Shown here: in pieces, positions 1 to 10,343 of the stretch | Layout: every line of letters starts with the position of its first letter | Numbering within the stretch: the stretch's first letter is position 1 | Assembly: GCA_015039465.1 (NCBI GenBank) | Contig: MU129989.1 | Location: forward strand, 333,655-397,654 | DNA: 64,000 bases | Source of the DNA: Phlegmacium glaucopus | Taxonomy: Eukaryota > Basidiomycota > Agaricomycetes > Agaricales > Cortinariaceae | Reading direction: 5' to 3' | Program-made: the position numbers and the translations under genes | Notes under the pieces: model-generated | What the model was told of the DNA's origin: nothing | The model's database searches: none | What the model saw: the letters and a program-made list of their open reading frames with translations, nothing else

Positions 1-635
1 TAATTAAGATAGAATGAAATAAAAAATACCCCCCCTCACCAGGGGGTTACTGTTGTTACATGGTGTTAAGTTTAAAACAAGGAAGTCACATCGGAGTTAC
101 TCCGGAACGGAACCGGAACAGTAACCCGGAAAGGACGTTGGCCTCAGCGTGTGTGCTGTGCCGCCCAGCTCCTAAGGTGTCCTGATTTCGGAACGGAAGA
201 AGAAGTAATAAGACGGAAGACCTCAGTGACTTAGAGGACAAACAAGAGGAGGAAACTAAGTTGATATTCGAACTGAGGGAAAACATACAAGTTTTGAGTA
301 CTTTAAATATAAAAGGAATTGCAACCGAAATATAGAATATAAATATAAGTGCTGCGTTCTGCTCCCGGGAAAGGTCCTGCATTCTTGGGTGAATAATCCA
401 TGGCTGGTGTGCTGACTGATGATGGGAAAGATGATGACAAAGAATAGTGGTAGTGGCGAAGAAGTGATAACGGGTTTGGAGTATGGACGGAGGAACCGGA
501 ATGACACGGAGAAGTCTCGGAGTTGAACATAGGGAGAGTAGTTCGGGATATAAGGGAAGGCACGGTACGGAGTACGGACTACCGGAAACAGCTCTGATGG
601 AGCTGGACCGGAGTAACGTATAACGGAATGTAACA
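1..635 (-). repeat. Foldback-element arm, copy 1 (truncated by window edge)
   Basis: This stretch matches, in the same order, the right arm of the foldback element at 5165-7120. Both share the block beginning ttgatattcgaactgagg, the block tgctcccggaaagtcctgc and the terminal gaatgtaaca, which ends here at 635. Only one arm is visible; the other, if present, lies left of the window. Short ORFs across it are frames through repeat DNA. Most likely a non-autonomous DNA element or foldback relic. Confidence 0.75.
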
Positions 636-1267
636 CATGGCTGTTGTCATCATGCTGCTGTTGTTATTTGTTGCTGTTATTTGTTGCTGTTATTTGTTGC
701 TGTTGTTGTGTAGTGGGTATTAGCATATAATGGGGGTTGATAAAATAATCAACTTACCTTTTTATGACCACAGACAATGCACAGCATTGTGGTCATCATT
801 ACTGGCCGTGTGATGTGAGAAACAGAGAATGAAATCAACATTACTTGTGCAAATCACATGTGATCACATGATCGCACTCCTTGCACTGAACAAAATACAT
901 GATTTTAATGGCAACAAGGTCATTGCCATCTAATCTTAATATATTGGTTTGTTGTGCTACTTGACATATTACTTGGTTTGCATAATTATATTATTTTTCT
1001 AGTAAAGTCAAGTGATTTTCTTAGGCCTGCTGATCTAACTTAATTCTGCTTGGAATACCAGATTCTGCTTGGAAATTGGTCATATTTGGATCTAGTCAGT
1101 GTTCAAAGATGTGGAAACGAGTGTATATTGTGATGATGGTAGTTATAATTATAGTCACAGTAAACAAACAATGCTACAAAGTAATCCCAAGTGTCTACAC
1201 ATGCAAATAAGGGGGTGGCATGCAACAAAGGTGAAGTATTGTAGATTACTAATGAATCCCAACAGTC

Positions 1268-1361
1268 AGGTCAGATCAGATCTGGTCAGAATCTGGTCAG
1301 ATAAATTGGCTCTATTACTGCCATTTGGGCTGGAAAATATTCTGACCAGAATCTGATCAGT
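1268..1361. repeat. Short inverted repeat, CTGGTCAG type
   Basis: The 5' half carries repeated GGTCAGATC / CTGGTCAG units. The 3' half (ctgaccagaatctgatcag) is their inverted counterpart, with an AT-rich loop between. It could be the end of a small inverted-repeat element or a decayed foldback. No target duplication was found. Confidence 0.45.
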
Positions 1362-1396
1362 TTAAGTGGCTTACAGCAAAGACCTCCAAATTTTCA

Positions 1397-1554
1397 TTCC
1401 TAGTCCAAGCTTAGTCCATGCAGAGTCCAAGTGGACTCCTAGCAGACTCAGTCTGTGCAGAGTCTGAGTTTAGTCTGAGCAGAGTCTGTGTGGAGTCCAA
1501 GCAGATGCTAGGAGTCCACTTGGACTCCACTTGGACCTAAACTTGGACTAGGAA
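1397..1554. repeat. Imperfect palindrome of AGTCCAAG / CTTGGACT units
   Basis: The left end reads ttcctagtccaag and the right end cttggactaggaa, an inverted pair. Between them are several copies of the 9-10 base words agtccaagtg, gcagagtctg and gtggactcc in both orientations. This makes a compact self-complementary block of about 158 bases, probably a MITE-like or foldback relic. Confidence 0.5.
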
Positions 1555-2873
1555 CAGAAATTTGGCTGGTCCTTCTGCCAAAAAAATTGCTCAGACAGTC
1601 CACATGGACTGCTCAGAATTAGTAGGAGGTTGTGATGCAGTAGTTGGTACTACATTTAGAATTGTTAATTTATTATGTGAGAAAAAGGACTGTCCTTTTT
1701 GAGATTCAAGCAGGTAGGGTTGGCAATATTGCTAGCACAAGAGTCTTTCAGTAATGGACCTTCATTACTCTGAAAGATAGTGTGTTACAGACAGTAAAAT
1801 GAGTAGAACTTATGTGTTATAAGTTTTTTGAGAATGAATGAGTTATCTGAGCTTTTCCATAAACTGGGGGATATTATTCAACTGATTTTGTAGAGTATAT
1901 ACAGCTACTTATTTATACAAATGAGGGGCCACCCATAGAGCCATTGTATGCATAAAATGGTCTGTGGCATTTTTCCTATGTCTTTTGGCTGTCTTGTGGC
2001 CCTTTCTTTTTATGGAAATGCCCACTGTTCAATGGTAAAGTAATTTACTTTACTTACAAGGTGGAGCAGGATATTGACCCTTATTGGTATCCATTAGAGC
2101 TACACTCTCAAAAGTGCCCTGGACACAAGTATCCCCCACTGTATGCCCATCAGCTTGAACTATAGGATGAGAAACCAATGTTGCCAAACCCTTAACATTA
2201 TTGTCATCAGGTTCATTGGAGGTTGATGCAGGTGGAGTGAGAGTGGGGTGATGGATATGTGTCCCATGTGCAGCTGTCAAGAAGAGAATGTTCTGCATTG
2301 CATCATAGTGTGCCCACCCTCTTTTTATAAATGGCTTGAGTTCTGTCTAAGAACATGAAGAATTTATCAGATGAAAATGTATTTGGGTGGATGGCTATAG
2401 TGTACTTTTTTTGTGATGAGATTATTCCAAATTTCTGCCTCAGTTTCAGTTTGTATACACCCATTTCTTTAGGATCAAAGAAGAGCCCAGGTGCTGTATG
2501 ATAAAACTCAATTCACCACTTTTGCATTTCTCTCAACTGAGCATTTGGGTGTGTAACATTCAGAGAGATGTTAAACAGCTGAGGAAAGAAAGAAAGGAGA
2601 CAGGGGGGAATATATATGAACGAGGAAACTACAAGAACAAATATGTGTGGCACTTGTAATGTTCATGTGATGTATAAGATGTTGTCATCTGACATACAAA
2701 AACAATTCCAACATTATATACCAAAATGAGAGGAAAAATGAGAGGAATCCATTGGTAATGAAATCATGATATGACATATAATTTTGTACATATTATATAC
2801 AAAATAGTGCAAAATATCCAGTAAAATGATGTGCTCTATGCTTATATATATGCCTAGCATGACATATTGTATA

Positions 2874-3308
2874 TGTTATGAATGTCTGGTATGCTCACGG
2901 CCCCCTATTCCTTTTTCCCTTCTCTGTACTATACTTCCCCTTTCCCTCATCATTTCTCTATCACATCGCTCCCAACCTACCCTTTGCCCTATACCTTCCT
3001 TTGTACTATATATAGCTATCGCTCCCATTTCCCTTATCTCTGACTCATACCGACTCGTACTCCCAGCATGGACCATCCCTCTATCTCTGACTCGACCCCC
3101 TAGTATATAAGAGCCATACCCATAGCTACAATCCTTAGTTTAGACCTTCTGTATTTCCTACGGTCTTAATCTACCAGCTTGCTCAGAATCCCTCGGACGT
3201 CCCCAGTCTCTCGTTGTGATAAGTGATTGCAGTTGTATCTAAGTCCCTAGTTACTTGGTCTATCGGCCCAGCACCAAACGCGAGTGCAAGCTTATAGTCG
3301 CCGTAACA
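2874..3308. mobile_element. Solo LTR of a retrotransposon (TSD GTATA)
   Basis: A 435-base block starts TGTTATG and ends GTAACA, so it has the TG...CA ends of an LTR. It is flanked on both sides by the identical 5-base duplication GTATA (2869-2873 and 3309-3313). A TATA-like box (tatataagagcc) lies at about 3103, as expected for an LTR promoter. No internal retroelement domain or second LTR is adjacent, which fits a solo LTR left by recombination. Short ORFs on both strands here are incidental. Confidence 0.88.
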
Positions 3309-3569
3309 GTATACTGTTAGATAGCTACACATTTAGGGAATCTAATCATATTGTGAGCATGGGAATGTAAGCACTTTTTAAAACATTAAAATGCATAAAA
3401 TCATGTAGGGATGCCAAAGTTCAGTTCTGAACCAGTCCAGAGAACCAGAACCAGCTGAACCAGACCATGGTTCTGGTTCGGTTCTGGTTCTGGATCAGCC
3501 TCAGCCATCTGGTTCTGGTTCTGGTTCTGGTTCTTGATTGGCAGATCAAATTATTCTGAACTACTATAT

Positions 3570-4400
3570 GTTAGGGGACACCCAATTTCAATCCAAACCT
3601 CAACCTCAGAACCATACATCCTGCCTTTCCAACAACCCCTGACCTTCCGTCCAACTCCACTTCCGCCACTGGTTTACTCTGGAACCCTGTAACTCCATTC
3701 CAACTCTGATCCTCCAGTTCGCTCCATCTTTTATTTTTATTTTTTCACATCACACCACTTCTTAATTAATTAATTAATTATTATTGTATCATTCCTTTAT
3801 TTATTTTATATCTCTGTTATGTCCATATTAGTACTTAAATACCCCCAGCCTAGCAGGGATCCCCATCCTTTCCTCTTTGGATCCCCCGCTAGGTGAGTCA
3901 CTTGTAGATATCTTTTCTGAAATATTATTAACTTTGGATCCCCTGCTAGCTTGACTAAGTCAGTGTCGCTGTTAGGGCAACTGCGACGCTGACTTAGTCA
4001 AGCTAGCAGGGGATCCAAAGTTAATAATATTTCAGAAAAGATATCTACAAGTGACTCACCTAGCGGGGGATCCAAAGAGGAAAGGATGGGGATCCCTGCT
4101 AGGCTGGGGGTATTTGAGTACTAATATGGACATAACAGAGATATAAAATAAATAAAGGAATGATACAATAATAATTAATTAATTAATTAAGAAGTGGTGT
4201 GATGTGAAAAATAAAAATAAAAGATGGAGCAAACCGGAGGATCGGAGTTGGAACGGAGTTATGGGGTTCCGGAGTAAACTGGTGATGGAAGTGGAGTTGG
4301 ATGGAAGGTCGGGGGTCATTGGAAAGGTGGGATGTATGGTTCTGAGGTTGAGGTTTGGATTGAAATCGGGTGTCCCCTAACAGTTGCAGTTGCCCTAACA
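3570..4400. repeat. Large near-perfect palindrome (arms of about 400 bases)
   Basis: Sequence 3570-3969 is repeated almost exactly in inverted form at 3983-4381. Outer ends are gttaggggacaccc and gggtgtcccctaac; inner ends are gtcgc and gcgac. The 13-base loop contains TGTTAGGGCAAC, which is itself found inverted at 4389-4400. So 3970-4400 also reads as a MITE with 15-base ends TGTTAGGGCAACTGC / GCAGTTGCCCTAACA. The palindrome could form a long hairpin. No gene lies inside. Confidence 0.85.
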
Positions 4401-5473
4401 CTATATCCCAAGGCAAATATTTAAGTAACATATCAACCTGTTTGTGTCATTTTACAGGTTAAATGGTACATTGTATAATGAAAATATTTATCCAAGTCAC
4501 CAACACCATATATTTCTAATCAGAAGTACATCATTTTTTGGTCTGGCATAGTACATAATCAATAATGTGTCTCATTTACTCTATGTTACATTCCATTATA
4601 CATTACTCCAGTCCGGCTCTGCTGGAGCTGTCTCCGGTAGTCTATAGTCCATACCAGTGCTTTCCCTTACATCCAGAATACTCCTTCCTACAACCAGCTC
4701 CGAAGATTTTCCATATCATTCCAGCTCCTCTGGATTTACTCCAAACCTGTTTCCCTCATCTTCACCATAACAACCACATCTTTGTCATCACTTTCCCATT
4801 ATCAGTCAGCACACCAGCGTCGGATTATTCACCCAAGAATGCAGGACTTTCCGGGAGCAGAGCACAGCACTTTATATTTATCTTTTATATTTTGGTTGCT
4901 ATTCCCTTTATTATTTAAGTACTCGAAGCTTGTATGTTTTCCTCAGTTCGAATATCAACTTAGTTTCCTCCTCCTATTCTTCCTCTAAGTTCCTGCAACT
5001 TCTGGTTCCACTCTGTTCCGTTCTTACTCCAAAATTAGGACATGAAGGTTTAGGGTAGCACAGCATATATGCTGAGGCTGAAGTCCTTATCCGTTCCATG
5101 GTTCCGTTCCAATCAAACTCCATCCGATACTCCGGAATAGAGTTCCCGAACTTAACACTATAACTTTGTTAAGTTTGAGAACTCTATTCCGGAGTATCAG
5201 ACAGAGTTTGATCGGAACGGAACCATGGAACAGATAAGGACTTCAGCCTCAGTGTATATGCTGTGCTACCCTAAACCTTCATGTCCTAATTTCAGAGTAA
5301 GAACGGAACGGAGTGGAACCGGAAGTTGCAGGAACTTAGAGGAAGAATAGGAGGAGGAAACTAAGTTGATATTCGAACTGAGGAAAACATACAAGCTTTG
5401 AGTACTTAAATAATAAAGGGAATAGCAACCAAAATATAAAAGATAAATATAAAGTGCTGTGTTCTGCTCCCGG

Positions 5474-6850
5474 TGATAGGACTGAAAGTTGAATACCTAT
5501 GGATTATTCAATTTTTCATAATATTATTCTTCAATTGAATCAACAAGATCAATAACCCAACCATGAATTAATCTACAAATTGATATTGTAAGGGTCAAAA
5601 GTGTTGACTACACTTGTTGATTAAACTGGAAATTGCATAGTAATAAATGTTAAAGCAGCAGATAACTATGATCTGAATTGATCTATTTATCATACTGTTA
5701 AACAACACTACAAAAAAGTTCAGACTCTAACCATACAAAATCCATAATGGTCAAATGAACTACTTGCAATCTAAAGTAACTATCAAAGTCTACAACTATG
5801 AAGGATTGTTATACAATTCCTAAGGATAACATCAGTAAGTCAAATATCAATAAAAGGTCCTAATAATGAAGCATGTGATATCATGTGACATTCATGTGAC
5901 ATTTTGTGACATTTGTAACATTTTTGTAACATTTTGTCACATTTTGTGACATTATGAAACATATGACATCATAAAACAATGATCAGTCATCTAGAAACAA
6001 GACATGACATCATAAAACAATGATCAGTCATCTAGAAACAAGACATGACATCATAAAACAAGGATTTATCATCCAAAAACAAGACATGACATCATAAAAC
6101 AAAACATGACATCATAAAATAGCATCAGTAATCATAAAACATAGACATGACATCACAGACTCTTACCTAATTTTGTTTCTCATTTATGTATAAAAGTAGC
6201 TAGAAAGCACCAGTAAAATTAGTGAATTTGCACTCTTCCTTTCTTTCCCAAGTTTCAGCGCTCTGAATTGGCACAAGTTAGAATTGGAATTACAAGTGGA
6301 CTTGCTTTGCTTCACTCAGTTCAAAGGGTATTAAATCCTAAAGGGGCTTACCTTTGTTCTGTGTAAACCAAGAATATTAAATCCTATAGGGACTTGTCTT
6401 GGAAGCAAGGATATTAAATCCTTTGTCAGAGTCTGAGGAGAAATCCTTGTACTATAAAGCTGTCTCACAGTCTGCCTCAGGGACTTTAAATCATTTGTTG
6501 TGGATAGTCAAAGAATATTAATCCCTACTACCAAAATTGGTTATCATATAGACAAAGGATATTAAATCCTATAGGGACTTGCCTTTGTTCTATCAAAAAG
6601 CACTATATAATAGTCTAAGAAATTGGACTATAAACTTGTTATCAGAATCATAGTCTAGAACATTTGGACTTTAAAAGTGTATTGTTGTTTTATTCAAGAG
6701 TATACTGGTTATACTTTCAAGGAAACCCCAACTTGCACAAAAACAGAGTTTGTTGGTCATTAAAGTTATTGGTTTCTGGATTTGTTGTAGACAAATTCCT
6801 AAAAACGGTAATCCTTTGATTACCATATAAAGCCAAACTCAATCATATCA
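5474..6850. mobile_element. Probable solo LTR inserted in the foldback right arm (TSD CCGG)
   Basis: The block starts TGATA and ends TATCA, and is bracketed by CCGG at 5470-5473 and 6851-6854. The uninterrupted left arm has the empty site, because the sequence around 4842-4860 corresponds to ctcccggaaagtcc without insertion. It contains a TATA-like box (tatgtataaaagtag, about 6184) and two families of internal tandem repeats. It is 1377 bases and has no coding domain. A solo LTR is the simplest reading; a DNA element with short TIRs is possible. Confidence 0.72.
5925..6150. repeat. Tandem repeats inside the LTR (CATCATAAAACA units)
   Basis: Units of about 40-45 bases containing gacatcataaaaca and gatcagtcatctagaaac recur three to four times, with a shorter tail of gacatcataaaaca units. 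Further right (about 6325-6585) a second family, tattaaatcctatagggact, recurs at irregular spacing. Both lie in the upstream half of the putative LTR, before or around its TATA-like box. Confidence 0.7.
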
Positions 6851-7674
6851 CCGGAAAGTCCTGCATTCTTGAGTGAATAATCCATAGCGGGTGTGCTGAC
6901 TGATAATGAGAAAGTGATGACAAAGAAATAGTTGTTATGTCAAAGATGTGGTAATGGGTTTGGAGTAACGTCGGAAGAGCCAGAATGATACAGAGAAGTC
7001 TCGGAGTTGGATGTAGGAAGAGTAGATCCAGAAACAAAGGAAAGTACTGGAACAGAGTACGGACTACCAGAGACAACTCCGACGGAGCTGGAGTGGAGTA
7101 ATGTATAATGGAATGTAACAATAACTTCAGGTTTTATTAATATTAATATACTCCTATTGCAAGATCTAAAGTTGTCACTGATTGGCAAAATGAGTTAGTA
7201 GTATTTTTTCTTTTTATGTTTGCTTTTAGTGATGTCATGGTTATAACACCAATACTACAAACTTCTGGCCTCAACTTTTAAGATATACTTATTTCTAAGA
7301 AATAGGATGTAATTTTATAAAATGAAAATTTCTTGTCTAATTAGTGGTATCCTAACAAAGTCTATTTTTGAATGGTTCTTATGGTTCTGGTTCTGGTTTT
7401 TCCAAATGGTTCTGGTCCTGGTTCGAAACTGAACTTTGGCATCCCTAATAAAATGCATAAAATATGCACACAATTTATATATAGTTGGAATGCCTGTAAG
7501 AACACAGTTCTATTGCCACACAATATATCATGTCACACATATTTTGGAAACATAAGGCATCTCATTTTACTGCATATTTTGTGCTATTTTGCATATGACA
7601 CATACAAAAGTGCATGTCACATCATGATTTCATTACCAATGGATTCCTTTTATTTTTCTGAACATTTTGGTATA

Positions 7675-8426
7675 TCATACATAGTAGCCCTTCAGGAAGT
7701 GACAGAATATATTATTTAGTCAGGAGGGATATATATAGTTGTTGCTAATTTTGCTATGTGGATTCCTATCAAGAAAGATCTAGCACATAAGGTAGAAGAC
7801 ACCCATAACCTCGACAAGCCTGAGGACACTTCTGCACAGGACATTCATTGAATCTCAACAGTTTCTCAATGATTCTCAGCCATTTTTTTCTGCAGAGTGG
7901 ACATTCAAATGCCTATTAGCATTATTCTACCCATTCAAAATGATCATATCTTGTGTAATTCCTTCACAAAATAGCCCAGATGCCACCCCCTAGAAAATAG
8001 CAACATCAAAACACTATATTTTTGTGTACTTTCTGCTAGGATACAACTACTAAGAAATAATAATAATATGATTTCAGAACATTAAAATGACTGCTGGTTG
8101 TGGATATAATGAGCTCGGAAGATGGGATGTGGAAGAAAGAGATGTTACAAGTGCAAACTTCATTGCAAACGGCAATAACTATGAAATAAGAATAACTGGC
8201 GTCTAGCACTCGCATGTGTTCCCAAGCCATGCTTCGTGTCAGGGTAATCCGACTTGATAGCATTAAAATCATGCCCAAAAGCAGGTTTCATTGAAGAGCA
8301 AAGCCCGCAGAAGGATGGATGGTATGCTGCAAAACAATGATCATCTCATCAAACAATCAATCAATGGACATTGCCTGTGTTCGTTCAGCCATCGCCGCTG
8401 CATAGGGATTTCCTGAATGTGCTTCG
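7675..8426. other. Intergenic, no feature recognised
   Basis: This stretch lies between the transposon nest and the 3' end of the coiled-coil gene. Short ORFs on the minus strand at 8036-8278 have no visible family features. I see nothing else in it. Confidence 0.6.
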
Positions 8427-10158
8427 TTAACTGGATAACATTCCAGGAATAGTTGGTCTTGAATGCTTACTGCTGCCCCACTCTGGAGCTTGTGGCATTG
8501 GTACACTCAGGCTTGAAGAACTGTCAGAGGCGACTGGATCGGGGGGCCGAGACCTTGTTAAAGGAAATGTCTTCTCTTCAGGTGGGGATGATTTATTAGT
8601 AGTATCGGAAGGGACAGGTTGCACATCCGTGGTAACGACATCATAGCTTGGAGGAGGGGGATTTTGAGCAAGGTAACTCTCAAAGGTCGCTTTCCTAAAC
8701 TCGTGCAGTTCCCGACGACAACGGTCCAAAGCTCTTGAAGCTTGCACGAGCTGTGCACCAGCTGCATCTACCCTACGTCGCGCGGCGTCCCGCTCAGCCT
8801 TGAGCTAAAGAAGATTCAGTGTGTGAAGGTTTTTTGGAAGGCCGCGAACGTACTCGTTGATTAGACAGAACGACTTGGGCAGCTGACTGCTTGATCTTGT
8901 CTGTACACGTTTATGTGAATATGATACGTTAGACTCCAGAAAACGAGGACGATAGTTACTATGGAATGCCATATCTGTATATATGTTGTCGAAGAAAACG
9001 TCACTTATTATTGAACTAGGCTGAAATTAGCAAAAGAAACATGTAAAGATGGAAAAGCAACGGACCCTCGGGCTATATTGACTCGTCCAACAGATTGAAC
9101 CCGAGGAGATGCTCGAATAGCTTGGCTTACTAGCATCTCAACCTGAGATGCATTAGTTTGGGCATTTGTCAACGCATTCCTTTCCATCATGTCGGCCATA
9201 CTGATGTCATTAACAAAGATTAGCTCAAACTATGTGTATCAGGATGCGATTATAGCATACCTTCCACCTCCCCACATATCTGCGCCCGACCGCCGAGTCA
9301 GCAACAACATCGATGGCATAGGTAGGGATGAACGGACCATAGCGAGAGTATCCCAGTGCTTCTTGCATGTTACTTTGACAAGCATCCATATATCTCACCG
9401 CCCTGGCTAAAATCTCTGCAGCTTGACTCTCAGAATTTAGTCCTGCTTGGATTTGGTCATGACGTTTCTCTGCTGCATGTAAATCATATTCCAATCGATC
9501 GTCTTCGGGGAAAGCTAAATCATGGTGATAAGAAGTATTAAGGATAAGATAGGTCTAGAATGATTTAACCTACATTCCGTTGGCCCATCGAACACCCGGC
9601 CATATAGAGCTGATAACTCAGTCTTTATTGAATGGAGCTGTTGTTCCTTTTCAGTCAGATTTATGAGCTGTAAAAGGACACTTCAGACTCGATTCGTCAT
9701 TTTAGGAGGTTATCCGCTTACCTCGTTGCGACCCTCGTCCAGAAGCTGTTGAACAACAGCCTCATTACCTCGAGCTACCATCTCCTTTTCCAAAGCCTCA
9801 ACGTATTCTCTTCGGAACATAATCACTATTAAGGCAAAAGACAACCACAAAGACAAAAAACTTACCTTTCCTCTTTGCTAGCCATAGCTTCGTATTTCTC
9901 TCGTTTACCCAACAATTTGTGAGCAAACCTCCGCCCAGTTGAATCTCGCAGAGTCTCATGTTCTTTCCTCTCCTTCTTGGTCTTCTCCGCGAGCTGCGCT
10001 ACTTCTCCCTGGATCGTAGCTAATTGACCTTCGATGTCTTTGATGTAGCTTATTTGGTGCTTCTTTGCTGATGGAACATATTCAAATTGGCTGATGGCGG
10101 TAAGGAGACTTGCGTGGTAGGCAGCGTTGGCTACAATGGCTTCTTCAGCTTCAGACAT
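8427..10158 (-). CDS. Coiled-coil protein of unknown function, seven exons
   Basis: Reading the minus strand, the ATG is at 10158. Exons run about 10158-9866, 9825-9722, 9667-9574, 9514-9261, 9200-~9035, an exon ending at a GTACGT donor near 8859, and 8809-8427. Introns are 40-60 bases with good GTAAGN donors. The product is charged and helix-rich: an N-terminal segment with KKHQISYIKDIEGQLATI followed by K/E-rich stretches, then alanine-rich heptads (RDAARRRVDAAGAQLV). The C-terminal tail of about 90 residues is proline- and serine-rich and looks disordered. No catalytic motif or membrane helix was seen. The fifth and sixth exon limits are the least certain. I do not recognise the family. 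Confidence 0.6.
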
Positions 10159-10343
10159 GTGCAGGGACGGGTAATGATAAGAATGAAACTGAAACGCTGC
10201 GGTATGACATACATGTGAATTGATTATATAAGGTCAAATCTACTTGGGAAAGAAAGTACAACCAAAGTACAACTATGTGATACAGGCGCAAAGCAAACAA
10301 AGCAAAAATCAGCTACATATAATTTTAAAAAATCGGTATACAT

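Larger units (their letters stand above)
636..2716. other. Gene-free AT-rich repeat region
   Basis: No ORF here resembles a known protein. The region holds a short (TTGTTGCTGTTA)n-like microsatellite at about 658-705, an imperfect inverted repeat around 1268-1361 (ctggtcagaatctggtcag against ctgaccagaatctgatcag), and a second around 1397-1554. The rest is AT-rich sequence without a recognised gene. Confidence 0.6.
4584..7120. mobile_element. Foldback element, copies 2 and 3 as two arms, split by a solo LTR
   Basis: The left arm (4584-5160) begins tgttacattccattatac. The right arm (5165-7120) is its inverted copy ending gaatgtaaca. With the LTR at 5474-6850 removed, the arms are each about 0.57 kb and meet at about 5160, where cgaacttaac faces gttaagtttg. 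ORFs in the arms are not similar to known proteins. It belongs to the same family as 1-635. Confidence 0.8.
3408..7445. mobile_element. TA-flanked inverted-repeat element carrying nested insertions
   Basis: The left end reads GGGATGCCAAAGTTCAGTT and the right end is its inverted counterpart AACTGAACTTTGGCATCCC. Both are flanked by TA (3406-3407 and 7446-7447), the target duplication used by Tc1/mariner-like elements. Just inside each end is a run of GGTTCTGGTTCTGG-like repeats. No transposase ORF is visible. The 4.0 kb between the ends is filled by two foldback elements and a second solo LTR, so the original element was probably a short MITE. Confidence 0.65.
2717..7674. repeat. Outer inverted-repeat element, expanded by nested insertions
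   Basis: The arm at 2717-2836 (tataccaaaatg to ccagtaaaatga) is repeated in inverted orientation at 7557-7674. Both share the core ggaatccattggtaatga and the spacing of neighbouring words. The DNA between the arms is mostly later insertions: a solo LTR at 2874-3308 and a TA-flanked element at 3408-7445. I infer an old inverted-repeat element of under 1 kb that has been blown up to about 5 kb. Its exact outer ends are not clear. Confidence 0.5.

Noticed and set aside
5925..6150. Regularly spaced repeats resembling a CRISPR array
   Set aside because: Units are contiguous tandem repeats without unique spacers, in a eukaryotic LTR.
7372..7719. A 115-codon plus-strand ORF across the right end of the TA-flanked element
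   Set aside because: It runs through the GGTTCTGG repeats and the element boundary into an older inverted repeat, so it is not a conserved gene.
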